64,000 bases of DNA from Parietichytrium sp. I65-24A (GCA_012862575.1 BLSF01000012.1:620001-684000), one strand, 5' to 3'. Shown: positions 29,540 to 39,427, counted from the first letter of the stretch. The notes: generated by a model from the sequence alone, not told the origin. Made by a program: numbers and translations.

Positions 29540-29564
29540 CAAGAGAGAGAGAGAGAAAGAGAGG
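29540..29564. repeat. GA microsatellite
   Basis: GA units interrupted by GAAA, about 320 bp before the small gene at 29888. Confidence 0.85.
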
Positions 29565-29887
29565 GGCGCAAAGCGTATCGTGGCACGGTCGAGCAGCAAG
29601 CACTGAGGCGCAGCAGCAACGGAAACGAGGTGGGAAGTCCGACGAAGGAGAGCAGCTAGCCGAGGTCTTGGACGGCTCGCTGTTGAAAAAGTAGTGCAAA
29701 TTGAGTCAGAGTGGACAGACAGGATGGTGGTTTGAGGTTCGAAGGGGTCATTCGATTGTAGGTGCTTGCTTCAGTTGATCGTGTAATTATCAAGTGAACA
29801 TATTGTGGCCTGGTGAACATCCAGCAGGGTTCGGGGAGACAACGTGTTGCGTCGTGCTTCAATTTTTGCGATTTAGTTTCGGAAAGG

Positions 29888-30301
29888 ATGACGGAAGTTT
29901 GCTCAAGCGCCAATCTCGGTTTTGGAAACATGGTTGGCACTGATTTTGGCGCAAAGTACAATGGCGTGGCTGCAACGGACGGGCAGGCCACGACCGTGAA
30001 TGTGTTCAAGGAGAGGCTGGAGGCCATTTGCCCAGTCTGCCCTGACTTTTTGGTTCCGACTGTTCTTGAAGGCATGTTGGGAGACCTTGTGAGTCAGCTC
30101 TCCGCTGCCGAGCTCGCAGAGACCTTTTCCTCGTTGGTGTCCTGCCGCACCACCAATCACCAGGGATACGAGTTGGGTCTTAAAGCGCTCGAAGGCTGTG
30201 TTCGCGAAGGTGCTGTCACCTTTTTCGCGCGTCTAAACAGCATGTCTGTAGATGAGATTAAAGCTTTTCGCCTCGAAAGTTCTGCATCGCTCCAAGCTTG
30301 A
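29888..30301 (+). CDS. Small unknown protein, 137 residues
   Basis: An open frame from ATG 29888 (the frame itself runs back to a GTG at 29813) to a stop at 30301. The codon choice resembles the clear genes around it, with many C/G-ending codons, and the protein is balanced rather than low-complexity. Visible features are an AICPVCPDFLVPTVL segment (47-60), predicted helices around 61-85 and 95-115, and six cysteines. There is no signal peptide, no membrane segment and no recognised domain. It converges on the GNAT gene with 348 bp between stops. It could be a real small protein or the last exon of a larger one; function unknown. Confidence 0.55.
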   Translation: MTEVCSSANLGFGNMVGTDFGAKYNGVAATDGQATTVNVFKERLEAICPVCPDFLVPTVLEGMLGDLVSQLSAAELAETFSSLVSCRTTNHQGYELGLKALEGCVREGAVTFFARLNSMSVDEIKAFRLESSASLQA

Positions 30302-30649
30302 GAGAAAAGGGCGAACAGATCCTTCGCGGGTAGCCTTTAACATCAAAACAGTCCATAGATGATATAAAAGAATCAAGTAAACAATTCCATCTTTTGTCCT
30401 TCATTACTGTGAGTATCAAAAGTGTCAACGTGAGACCGGTTGACCGGCCATTTCTTGCGCGCAGGTTTGGTTGTGTTTTAGTACTTACGCGACGTGAAAA
30501 ATCAGAAGAATTGGCAACCCTTTCAGGCAGAATGCAACGCCAAGGACGATGTTACATACTGGGCGTTACTCTCGCTCCATATTCAGCGACACCAGGGGGC
30601 AGGATCTCCCTTGAACCTTCTTTCTTGGTTGTTTATGAATTACGGGATC
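30302..30649. other. Convergent 3' spacer
   Basis: 348 bp between the stops of two convergent genes. Nothing recognised beyond AT-rich patches near 30340-30385 that could serve 3' end formation. Confidence 0.5.
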
Positions 30650-31678
30650 TTATTTCTTAAATGTAAAGTATCTCTTGGCAAGGTCGGAGTCCACTCCAAC
30701 CAGGCCGCTGAGGCAGTCCAGTCGTTCAAACCCGAACGAGGTGTAAAGGTGCATGGCAACGTCATTTTGTGGATTAGCAAAGAGGCACACTTCGTCGACT
30801 CTTCCGCCAGTGCTTGCATCTTGAAAAAGTCTTGTGCAAGTCTCATGCAGCATTGGTTTTGCAAGGTTTTTGCCGCGAACAGATTCGTCAGTGTACACGC
30901 AAGTGATGCGTCTTTGGACATGTTGTTTGTCAACAATGCAAGGCGTGAAGGTGACCAATCCACTCCACGTAGAGTCCTCTTCCTCAGTCCGCATGAGCAA
31001 CGCTGTTTTGTTCTCCACGAGGCGGAGAGCGCCAGCCCGCAGCTCTTTAAGCTCGTCTTCCGCCGAATAGCCTGATCCCGGTCTTTCGACCAGAGGGTGA
31101 TGCCTGAACTCGTGCGAGAGCCTCACAATATCCTCCACATGTTCTTCGCCGGCCTCGACGAACTTTGCGCGTTGGTTTGGAGCGCTGAGCTTCTCAAAGC
31201 GTTCTCGAGGGAGCCGAAAGGTGATACAAGGAAACAATTGAGGATCCTCCTCCATCGTGGAATCGAGCATGGACCCGAGCATGACGCCCGTCACCATGTC
31301 AAAGCCTGGCAACACAGTCAAATGGTCAAACAATCGTTGCAGCGAGCTCCTGGGGTCTTCCAGGTTGCTCTCCCAAGATGCTGCCAAGAGACCTCTGGAC
31401 AAGTAGGCAGCACACACACATTTGCCCCCCTTGTTCTCATCCATTAGTGCCGCACAAGTCCATCCCTTTTGAACGGCTAAAATCGCCGATGTAAACGTGT
31501 GTCTTTCGCGTTCATTCAGGTACATATCCGCGACCTTGTCTCGACACGCGTCGCTCAAGTCATCGCTCGTGAACACCGACACTGACATTGGCATTGGCAC
31601 TGGCACCACCGACATGCCCTCTATCCCGTGCGTTCCCATCTTCCAGCACTGTTCACTTTCGGGGTCTGCTTGCCACAT
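30650..31678 (-). CDS. GNAT-family N-acetyltransferase
   Basis: 342 residues from the ATG at 31678; the frame is open to a GTG at 31711, and later ATGs at residues 14 and 22 are also possible. The C-terminal part (about 225-322) has the GNAT acetyl-CoA site. Motif A is ITCVYTDESVRGKNLAKPML, with R-G-K-N-L-A in the place of the pyrophosphate loop. Motif B is NPQNDVAMHLYTSFGFER. The N-terminal 150 residues (ERERHTFTSAILAV, GVMLGSMLDS) are not recognised and may form a degenerate second GNAT half. GNAT enzymes move acetyl from acetyl-CoA to an amine; the substrate here cannot be guessed. A short repeat in the DNA gives VPVPMPMSVSV near residue 26. Confidence 0.8.
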   Translation of the reverse strand: MWQADPESEQCWKMGTHGIEGMSVVPVPMPMSVSVFTSDDLSDACRDKVADMYLNERERHTFTSAILAVQKGWTCAALMDENKGGKCVCAAYLSRGLLAASWESNLEDPRSSLQRLFDHLTVLPGFDMVTGVMLGSMLDSTMEEDPQLFPCITFRLPRERFEKLSAPNQRAKFVEAGEEHVEDIVRLSHEFRHHPLVERPGSGYSAEDELKELRAGALRLVENKTALLMRTEEEDSTWSGLVTFTPCIVDKQHVQRRITCVYTDESVRGKNLAKPMLHETCTRLFQDASTGGRVDEVCLFANPQNDVAMHLYTSFGFERLDCLSGLVGVDSDLAKRYFTFKK

Positions 31679-32603
31679 TCGGTGACGGTCGCGGATTATC
31701 TTTGCGAGCACTATAACTTCAAGACTTTGCTTTTAGCCAACAAGAAAGGTGTGTTCAACTTTCAAGATTACGGTTGTTCTACTCCGGAAAGTAGCACTCT
31801 CTTGGACTTGACTTGGGCGCCAAAGTTGCACGGAGATGGCGTCAATGCTTTATTAACAGTAAAACAGTAAATTCGATAATCGAGACTACTGAGCGAGCGA
31901 GCGAGTGGGCGTCAGAGAGTTATTAAACTGGAAGGTGGCAAGTGCTCAAGGTGCGATTGTCTGCATCCATGCATCTGAAAACATCAACCGTACTTTTCGA
32001 TGCCAGGCCTGATGCGTTCGTTTGGGCCCAATCCATGATGTGCAGCAAGGCACTCTCAGACGAGGTGCGAGGTTTCGCTCCGGCTTGCCATGCTCAATTC
32101 ACGGTCATGAATTAGGGCTTGAGAGTTTTTGAAGGGTGTCGGTGCTCGAGTACCAGCTGGGGAATGAGACTTGACTCTGCAAGTCAGTCCGTCAGGAGAA
32201 GGTCAAGTTCCAATTGTATTATTTATGCCTCGATTCAATGCGTTCTTTCATTTCAATCCAATTGACAATAAAGCATTTGTTAGACGACGCTGGAGGCAAG
32301 CAGGTTCAAGTGCGACAGATCCCTCGATGGACCGGGTCGGAGTGTCGATGCTTTCTCGCGCCCTCAAACGATGGCGCACGACGCGGAAGGCCAACAAGAA
32401 CGCAGGTCAAGACGACGAGCTGAATTAGTGATCACGGCCAGTGGCCCAAACTATTTACTGCACCAGATTCTCGGTGACTGGCGATGGGAACCATTGCCGG
32501 GCGGTAGAGCGAGAGCGAAGATGCAACAAGTTATTCCTCCAAAGCTCTGGAATGTACATCGATCCGCAGCAGGCCTCGAGACTGGACCGAGAATGATGCG
32601 CAA
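31679..32603. other. Spacer upstream of the GNAT gene
   Basis: About 925 bp, the 5' region of the GNAT gene and the 3' side of the Pro/Thr-rich gene. A 48-codon frame from ATG 31969 to TAG 32115 is present but has no support. A GAGC repeat lies near 31890-31905. Confidence 0.45.
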
Positions 32604-33320
32604 TTACGCGCACGAGTCGCCTTTCCATCTTGTCACGCAAGGGGTGGGCGACTTCGTCGGCCGCATTGTAACCGGTGCTGCCGTTGTTGGCTTTGGGGTT
32701 GTTGGGGAGTTCGTTGGGTTGTGAGTAGGAGATTTTGTCGGTTTCATGGTCGGCGCTTTGGTCGGGTATTTCGTCGGAGACGCCGTCGGTTTCGACGTAG
32801 TTGGAGATTTTGACGGCCTCGATGTGGTTGGCTGAGATGAAGTCGGCCACAACGTCGGAGCATTGTTCGGAGCCTTTGTTGGTGACGCGGTCGGCCATGC
32901 GGTTGGCCAAGCAGTAGGCCATGCGCTCGGAGCACTGGAGCTTGGGGGCCGAGGTGGCTCGTCAATGGTCGGCGATGGAGTTGGCTGAAAAGTGTCCAGG
33001 GAAGTGGAGGTCGGCGAAAGGGTAGCTTGGAAAGCGGAAGTCGGCGAGAGGGTGGCTTCCCCGCTCGAACTAAACGTTGGAGCAAGAGTTGCCTGCGACA
33101 CCTCTAGGTTGTCCACGGTGTCTTTTGTGGCCTCTGAGGACTCGCCCGTTGCCGTCGTGACAGCCACGGCAGCCGCAGTTGCGACAATGGCAGCGAGGAA
33201 GAGCGCAAGGAGAATCTTCGTCATGGGCACTGGCGCCCGCGGCACATTGTACGCCCCAGGGGGAGGCGAGTCCGTGATGGGCGCCGTCAGCCCACCGGAA
33301 GATCCACCTTCGACGTCCAT
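32604..33320 (-). CDS. Single-pass membrane protein with Pro/Thr-repeat stalk
   Basis: 238 residues from the ATG at 33320. Residues 1-33 are a short Gly/Pro-rich head without a signal peptide. Residues 34-56 are a clear hydrophobic membrane segment (ILLALFLAAIVATAAAVAV) preceded by a Lys. From about residue 78 the protein is made of PT repeats such as ATLSPTS, AWPTAWPTAWPTASPT and KSPTTSKPTASPTKYPT. A type II topology with an O-glycosylated outside stalk is the likely reading. Repeats of this PTxxPT kind are common in algal and stramenopile surface or wall proteins. The end is Cys-containing (PCVTRWKGDSCA). The stop overlaps a GTAATT that could act as a donor, so a further exon with a folded domain is possible. 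Confidence 0.75.
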   Translation of the reverse strand: MDVEGGSSGGLTAPITDSPPPGAYNVPRAPVPMTKILLALFLAAIVATAAAVAVTTATGESSEATKDTVDNLEVSQATLAPTFSSSGEATLSPTSAFQATLSPTSTSLDTFQPTPSPTIDEPPRPPSSSAPSAWPTAWPTAWPTASPTKAPNNAPTLWPTSSQPTTSRPSKSPTTSKPTASPTKYPTKAPTMKPTKSPTHNPTNSPTTPKPTTAAPVTMRPTKSPTPCVTRWKGDSCA

Positions 33321-33588
33321 TCTCTTCTCGCGCCACGGCGAAGAATTCCAAGCACTTTGCTCCTATAAAAGCTTTGCTCAGCAGGATCAATGTCGGATCT
33401 GCAAGTTCGCAAATTGGGTAATTCGGATCTGCCGACAGCCCGTTTCAGCGTTTGCGTTTGCGCTCACTAAGCTTACTGCTGAATGCTGATGAAGAGCTTG
33501 CAGAGATCCAACATGCCTCCCTCTCCTCACACTCTCGCTCACACGCAATCGATCACTCACACCTCCTCACACCGCACTCACACTTACT

Positions 33589-33611
33589 GTCTCTCTCTCT
33601 CTCTCTCTCTC
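33589..33611. repeat. CT microsatellite
   Basis: Eleven CT units in tandem, about 270 bp upstream of the Pro/Thr-rich gene start. Confidence 0.9.
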
Positions 33612-33793
33612 GGCATTAAGTCTTAACACGTCGCGCGTTTGCTTTGCTTCCTTTTGGCCTATGCTTAGCACGGCGTGCCACGATCCCTGGAGTCCCTGGC
33701 GACGAGATCTGTCACGGTTCTAAGCTTCCAACGTGAAACCAAAAATAAAAACAAAGAATAAAAAAATGTTGAACTGCAAGTGGGAATATCTGA

Positions 33794-33841
33794 ATTGATG
33801 GATTGATTGTTGAGCGATTGATTGTATTGATTGATTGATTG
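33794..33841. repeat. GATT/TGAT repeat patch
   Basis: Imperfect tetranucleotide array of GATT units, the same family as the ATCA arrays elsewhere in the window. Confidence 0.8.
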
Positions 33842-35059
33842 TCGACGCCAGTTTGTGGCAGAAGTGCGACTAGTTTACGCGCTAGCGAGTCACTCGCACA
33901 CCTCTTGCCGCACACCCTGCTGCCGTGTTTATAGATCACTGATTTTGAACAAAACTTGATTGAGAGATTTTGATTGACTGTGTGAGAGAGAGAGAGACTG
34001 CGAATAATTAGTTAGGCTTACTTCTCATTGAGGGAAAAAAAGAAGACCTTCGGCCTATTTGACACCTTTCACATCCTTCGAAAGCCTTTGACGTTCGACC
34101 ATCAACGCAGAAGTACTGGTACTCAGTACTGTACCTCTCTGTTTGGCAACAATTTGCTCTCTCATTCACGTCCATCTATCTCTCATTCTCTCTCTCCGGG
34201 CTTCTCGGTATTCCTTGGTCCTCCCGCTCCGTCAGTCTATCCAACCATCTCACTCATCGCACACATCTCGCACATCTCACTCATCTCGCACTTGTCGCCA
34301 GTCGCTTGCTGCTTCTGATGCGGTCGTCTGAAAGCAAATTACAGTTGAGGAAGAAGTGGAAGAAGATGCAAAATTCACTCAGCAAGAAACTTTTTCGTTC
34401 CATCGATAGGATCGATTGTGGCTTGACTTTGACTGTGAATTCGCGAATGAATTAGATCAACTTTTATGCAAAAGACGCTTGTCTGGGGAGGCTCGGAACT
34501 GTGTGGGCGTGCTTGCTTCCTCATCGGTGATTCCCGCTGTCCTTGCAACAAACTAAATGGGTTGTCGTCGTGCACTGTGTGGTCGGGCAAGTGAGACCAA
34601 AGCGATGGCCTCCACGAGCCACCCACGATACTATACAGTGAATGGCCGAAAAGGATTGGGTTGCTCACATTGCCAGCGTGTAGAATTTAGAAACAAGCCT
34701 TGAGCAGCCACACCGTGGAATGCTTTGTCACGGTGGCGGTGTGTGAAACGGCCTCTCTCTCTCCAACCTTCTCGATTGGTTAGTTTGGTTAGTTTGTTCA
34801 GACACTTTCTTTGGTCTGCAAAGCGGCTCCTACCGGCCACCGAGTCACCCTGAGACGGTCACGGTGGGTGGCAGGCCCAGCAACAGCTCTATAACTCTCG
34901 ACTGGAGGTGTGCGCGCTACGCGATAAACGATAAGCTTAGACAGTTGCTGCTGTTGCTGTCCCATCTTCTACTTTCCTCAAAGAAAGAATTCCAGGAATT
35001 CCAGGACAGGTTTAGGCTCAACGAAGGAAGACGGCTGGTAAACTCGTCGAAGGACACGC

Positions 35060-35566
35060 TCACGCACTAACAACAGTGATTGGGGCTCGTCGCGGTTCCG
35101 AGTAGGCCGGTCTCCCTCTTACTCTCTCTCTCTTTCTCTCGTTGTCCTGCAATTTTTGTTTATAATCGAGGGCGAGACAAACCTCTGACCGGGGCTGTGT
35201 GCGACGACAGCGTGCGTCTATGAGCGAGCGAGTACAGAAGTCGCTCGCTGTCAATCTCTCCGCTCCGTCCATGTGATACATCAACTTCACGTTCCCTGCT
35301 TCTTTTTTTACGAAAGTGCAGCCGAAGCAGCAGACGGCATGAACGCCGTGGCGGATTTGAGTTGCCTCGTGAAGGTATGACATGAGTCCCAGTGAAATTT
35401 GTTTGTTTGTTAGCTTTGTTGTTGAAATACTTTTCAGCACCATGTTGTCAGAGTTGTTGCTTCCGCTGTCTCCAAAACTCAAGTCAATCGATCTTGATTT
35501 AAAGTTTAGAAGAATGAAAAAGAAGAATGTCAATGAAGCGGTGTGTGCTTTGAGAAAGTTATACAT
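35060..35566 (-). CDS. Doubtful open frame, 168 codons
   Basis: ATG to stop on the minus strand, 170 bp downstream of the acidic coiled-coil gene. The product starts with a hydrophobic patch (SLTFFFFILLNF) and has a middle section with four Cys (HAVCCFGCTF) that looks protein-like. The 3' third is translated from a GAGA/AGAG simple repeat (NERKRERVRGR). No domain was recognised, and codon use is more AT-ending than in the neighbours. It may be chance; listed so that the stretch is not left unexplained. Confidence 0.25.
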   Translation of the reverse strand: MYNFLKAHTASLTFFFFILLNFKSRSIDLSFGDSGSNNSDNMVLKSISTTKLTNKQISLGLMSYLHEATQIRHGVHAVCCFGCTFVKKEAGNVKLMYHMDGAERLTASDFCTRSLIDARCRRTQPRSEVCLALDYKQKLQDNERKRERVRGRPAYSEPRRAPITVVSA

Positions 35567-35736
35567 TACAAATTACATTGGTGGGTTGGTGGTGGTGGTA
35601 GTGGAGATAGGATGGGGGAGGCAAAGTGACAAATGTATCTCGCTGTTTTTGGCGCCGCTGTGGTCACACTTTTGTGAACTCCGCATCTCAGCTTGAGCGG
35701 GGCTACTTGGTGATAAGGCGTGACATTCGGAAGGGC

Positions 35737-37281
35737 TTAAACGACCCGCCCAAAGTCTCCTTGCCATCGCTGGACGATCGATTGGTGTTCGTCGGACATT
35801 CTCTGGACAAACTCTTGCTCAGTCGACGCCACTGGCCAAATCAGTTCGCATCGCTGAAGAACCATGGCCAAAATCATGTCCACGATTCTTGATTGTGTCG
35901 AAATGCTTGTGGACGAGGAAGCGGATTCCTCTAGTGCAGCAAATTTGCGCTGATCTGCTCGCAAGCGGTCGAATTCTGCTTGCGCTTCACTCAGAGAATA
36001 CTCAACATCTTCCAAGCGCTCCTGACAGCCCGCCAGCAGTTCAGGGTCTAATTCAGGGTCCAGCTCTGCCATCATGTTTGCGAGATCACCTTGAAGTTGC
36101 TCCAAGCTATTCAGGCGATCCAATACCTCTTGGCGTTCAAGCATGGCAATTTCCTCCTTGGCAGTGAGAATCTCGAGTTCCTCGAGAATGGCAAGCTTCC
36201 AAAAAAGAGACCGAGAACATTGCAGAATGAGGTCTTTAACCCTTACAACACTCTCAAAGTCGTCTCCTTGGCCCTCGCTCGACCAGGCTTTCTCGCAGAC
36301 ATCCAGCCAAAGATCAGAGACTTTGACAAGCTCAGCTCTTTTCTCGCTGTACAATGCTACTGGGTACTGGACCGTGACGAAACGAACTTGCGGAAACATT
36401 TTTCCTAGCTTGCTGAGATCTTCTGACAGAGTTTCCGTGGTAGAGTGAAACAGCGCTTTCGAGTCGAACAGCGTCTCCAGCATCTCCTCGAGGCCATCTC
36501 TGGTGGAGTAGAGCTGCTCCTGCACCTCGTGCTGCATTTGCTGGCTCGTCATCGCGCCTGACTGATCGTACATGTCTGCGTTAAGTATGAGGAGCGGGAG
36601 ATCCTCTTCCTCTTCCTCGTCCTTATCCATATCCTCGCCCATGCGAGAGCTTTGAGCCTTGCCCACATAATCAATCTCTTCATCTTCATCTTGTTCCTCG
36701 CTTCCCTCGCCTAGTGCGATGGCTTCGTGGTCTTCCTCCCAAATCGGCTTTGTCTCTGTCAACTCCTCCCATGAATCTTCCACCACCCGCTTTACGGGCT
36801 CATCCCAGGAGTCCGTGGGTGGCATTTCCTTTGCATCTTTGGCTGTCGACTCCTCCAGTTCATCGTCTCCGTGTCCGATGGCAGCGCGAGCCACAAGTGC
36901 GGGATCAATGCAAATCGAATTATTCACGGAGCTTCCGCCAGCCTCTTTCCACATTGAGAGCTTCCCTGCGCCGGCAGTGGCGACACCAATGCCATCGTTC
37001 TGAGCGCGTCTCTTGGCCGAAGTGCTTCCGCTGGGCAAGTTTGTGAGCTTGGTTAGCTTGAACAGCTCCGGCTTGAGCCGACCTGCCGGAATAACCGTGC
37101 CATTCGTAAAGCTCGCGATTAGCCCTGCTTGGAGCTCTTCCTCTGTCAGCTCATCTGATCTGACCAGCGCCTTCTTCCTCAGTTTGGCAGTCTCCAGGTG
37201 CGCCAGTCTCTCGAAACGCAGTCTCTCCACGTGCTCTTCTTCTAGCTGCAGCGTGAAACCCTTGTCATCTTTGTCGGCCAT
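35737..37281 (-). CDS. Unknown acidic coiled-coil protein, 514 residues
   Basis: Starts at ATG 37281 (MADKDDKGF). The frame is open back to a TTG at 37449, but those codons come from repeat-rich leader sequence. Residues 1-50 are charged and helical. Residues about 150-230 are strongly acidic with Trp in acidic settings (PTDSWDEP, EDSWEEL, PIWEED). Residues about 230-370 are helical with a short hydrophobic core (LPLLILNADMYDQ, FVTVQYPVALY). Residues about 370-470 form a likely coiled coil rich in Glu/Leu (ILEELEILTAKEEIAMLER). There is no signal peptide, membrane segment or enzyme motif. A cytosolic or nuclear adaptor is the most one can infer. Codon choice and length argue strongly that it is a real gene. 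Confidence 0.85.
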   Translation of the reverse strand: MADKDDKGFTLQLEEEHVERLRFERLAHLETAKLRKKALVRSDELTEEELQAGLIASFTNGTVIPAGRLKPELFKLTKLTNLPSGSTSAKRRAQNDGIGVATAGAGKLSMWKEAGGSSVNNSICIDPALVARAAIGHGDDELEESTAKDAKEMPPTDSWDEPVKRVVEDSWEELTETKPIWEEDHEAIALGEGSEEQDEDEEIDYVGKAQSSRMGEDMDKDEEEEEDLPLLILNADMYDQSGAMTSQQMQHEVQEQLYSTRDGLEEMLETLFDSKALFHSTTETLSEDLSKLGKMFPQVRFVTVQYPVALYSEKRAELVKVSDLWLDVCEKAWSSEGQGDDFESVVRVKDLILQCSRSLFWKLAILEELEILTAKEEIAMLERQEVLDRLNSLEQLQGDLANMMAELDPELDPELLAGCQERLEDVEYSLSEAQAEFDRLRADQRKFAALEESASSSTSISTQSRIVDMILAMVLQRCELIWPVASTEQEFVQRMSDEHQSIVQRWQGDFGRVV

Positions 37282-37828
37282 CTTCTCGCTGCTCTTCTGA
37301 CCGATGGCAGTATGCTTTCTTTCTCTGTACCGCCTTTTACGTATGCGCGTATGCGCGAGGACGTAAATTACACGATGCGAGGACTCGATGCTAAAGAGAG
37401 AGACAGAGAGTGAGTGAGAAATGGCGGAGAGGTTGTGCACGCCAGTCAATTCTAATTACCTCATAACGATACGAGTCACTAGAGTTTGTGTGTTCATGTC
37501 AGATGATTTAGATGATTTCGATGATTTAGATGAGCCAGATGGACAGAAGCGAACAGATTTAATTGAGACTTTGGTGAACACAAGCAAGATGGCTGAATGG
37601 GAATTGAGGGATGAAATGCTCAGCGTTCTGGATTTGTGGGTTTGTGGAATGGTGGTTTCTGAGAATGGGAGATTATAAATTCACAGTCTGTTTTGACGAT
37701 GGGATTTTCGAGAGGTGTGTAAGATGAGATTTCGGTAAAAGCAAAGCACGAGTACTGACTGTGGGTCGTGCACTGGCCGGCAAATAAGAAACAGGTGGTA
37801 CAGGTGTCACTTGGCTAGCCACTCAAAG
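37282..37828. other. Spacer between TRIC-like and coiled-coil genes
   Basis: About 550 bp, the promoter side of the coiled-coil gene. It has GAGAGA words near 37395-37410, a GATGATTTAGATGATTT repeat near 37501-37530, and a GTCGTGCAC / GTGCACGAC-like short palindrome near 37766. No gene recognised. Confidence 0.5.
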
Positions 37829-38620
37829 CTAAAGAAAGCCTTCGGTGAAGTCCAGCCGCAGACCTGTGAGCTCTTTGCTGAGCGACCAGAAGATGTGAAA
37901 CGAGGCGATCCACAACCGCGCTCTCTGGGATCCGTGCGTTTTTCGCAGGATCATGTAAAGTACAGTGTAGAGAATGGTACGGCGGAGAGTCTCCGTAGGT
38001 TTGGACCACTCCGTTTCGACTCCTTCGATGCCCCAGCCAAATCTTCGCTCGATGTATCGAAACACCGAACCACCAATACCGGCAATCAAAGCCGCAAAGA
38101 ACGGTGCGGTAGGGTTCTCCGGAAATAAGGTGCTTGCCTTCTCAACGCTGCCGCAAAGTGTCGTGGAAGAGTCCACGGCCTCAAATGTGGTCAAGATCAA
38201 GCTAGACGCCGTGCGAGGCGTGCTCGTCAAAAAGTAAATTATATCAAATGGACAAAGATACACCGCAGCATACGCCATTAGCCAAGCCTTGTGAAGGTCT
38301 TTGTTCTTGAAAAGGCTCGGGGCCTGTCCCATAGCCCAGTCCCGCGCGTGGGTTCCCCCAAAGCCATGGCAGAAGAAGGCGCACACCAAATTATACGTCA
38401 CTGACAGCTTGCTCGGCCCGCCTTCAAGCGATTCTCTGTACTTTCTCCACGCCACAAAGCTGCTCACACAGTGCATGAACATAAGGTCCCACGGATATCC
38501 TGGCGCCAGGATTACTTTATTCACAAGGTATTCTTTCAGACCATTTGCCATTTTCCCAACTTCGCTGCCACTTCCCACAAGATCACCTCCTCTGCTCCAT
38601 AGCTTGGAAGCCGAACCCAT
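37829..38620 (-). CDS. TRIC (TMEM38)-like intracellular cation channel
   Basis: 263 residues from ATG 38620 (an in-frame GTG lies three codons upstream). TRIC proteins are trimeric K+-selective channels of the ER/SR that balance charge during calcium release. Size and pattern fit: several hydrophobic helices, FMHCVSSFVAWRKY (48-61), LVCAFFCHGFGGTHARDW (78-95), an AYAAVYLCPFDIIYFL helix (117-131) with the family's CPFD-Y signature, a Gly-rich AALIAGIGGSVFRYIERR segment (176-193), and C-terminal helices (217-227, 237-250). The lipid-binding KEV motif of animal TRICs is not seen; FEAVDS (146-151) sits in its place. A role in ER or vacuolar counter-ion flow is inference. The main alternative is an unrelated multi-pass protein with a chance CPFD match. 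Confidence 0.68.
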   Translation of the reverse strand: MGSASKLWSRGGDLVGSGSEVGKMANGLKEYLVNKVILAPGYPWDLMFMHCVSSFVAWRKYRESLEGGPSKLSVTYNLVCAFFCHGFGGTHARDWAMGQAPSLFKNKDLHKAWLMAYAAVYLCPFDIIYFLTSTPRTASSLILTTFEAVDSSTTLCGSVEKASTLFPENPTAPFFAALIAGIGGSVFRYIERRFGWGIEGVETEWSKPTETLRRTILYTVLYMILRKTHGSQRARLWIASFHIFWSLSKELTGLRLDFTEGFL

Positions 38621-39427
38621 CTCGCCCACACTATTCGGCTGCTTCTGCTCTTCGACAACAAATCCCAGTGGCTATGTTTGATGAAAATAATCTCCCAATA
38701 AGTTTGTTTCTCTGTTCTTGATTGACTTTTTCCAAGTCACATTCGTCGCACATTATTCTGCGACGCACACGGCGCCTATGCGCGAGTCAGCTTTATCTAC
38801 GAATCACTACGCACACCACTACGAGTCCAGATAGGATCGGACTTTTGCCTAGCTAGCTACCTAGTAGAGAGTACTGGATATCGTGTCTTAGGAATCTTAG
38901 GAGCGGAGTCTGTCGAGGATCAATTCCTTGTTCCTGATAGATCCGTTCAGGAGGGTAGATGATGAAACTTGTGATAATAATCAATTGAAATAATTCACTG
39001 TCAAAGCAGGAAATGCGGAGTGGATCGATTGAGAGGCATCCAAATTGAAGCTCGACGATGACGTTCGGCGTTGGAGATGTGTATTTTTGCACAGTTTTAA
39101 TTGAACACTCTGGACAGATTCCGAAAGCAATTCATGCGCATACCGAGCGATTGTAGAATGTAGTTATCGACGAGACCTGGCCAGATGGCGAATGCTCACT
39201 GCCGTACTGCCGTACTGCCGTCGCTTTGAGCTTCGGTCAAGGCAGCTAAGGATGCAGAAGCTAATTAGCTTTGGAGCATCTGATTGGAAATGCAGTCGTG
39301 GATGAGGGCCGTATGTACAGAGCTTGTTTTGTGTCTCGCTAGTGTGAGGCCAAAGTGGAAGGCCGGGCTCGAGAAAGGCTGCCAGGGACGCTCGCGCGAA
39401 GAGAAATGAGCAGGGGCTGAGAAAAGA
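38621..39427. other. Divergent intergenic region
   Basis: About 800 bp between the TRIC-like gene (minus) and the 824-residue gene (plus). It has a CTAGCTAGCTAC word near 38850 and a tandem GCCGTACTGCCGTACTGCC repeat near 39199-39222. No gene recognised. Confidence 0.5.

Larger units (their letters stand above)
27905..29887. other. Gene-free stretch of ~2 kb with short repeats
   Basis: No convincing gene. It contains TTCA repeats near 28597-28610, a GATT/GAGATT-rich patch at 28610-28670, a GTGA microsatellite (28808-28831), a CAGTACTCAGTGCT dyad near 28907-28920, CAGAATTCAGA words near 28985-29005, AGACAGTC repeats near 29047-29062, and a GA tract at 29540-29564. Short open frames here overlap each other on both strands and show no family motif. 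Confidence 0.5.
33321..35059. other. Gene-free stretch of ~1.7 kb with repeats
   Basis: No convincing gene. It contains CACTCAC-rich sequence at 33520-33590, a CT microsatellite (33589-33611), a GATT-rich patch (33794-33841), GA words near 33983, an AGTACTGGTACTCAGTACTG dyad (34112-34131) and CATCTC repeats near 34262-34290. Confidence 0.5.

Noticed and set aside
31969-32115. 48-codon open frame
   Set aside because: Too short, no motif, and it sits in the promoter side of the GNAT gene.
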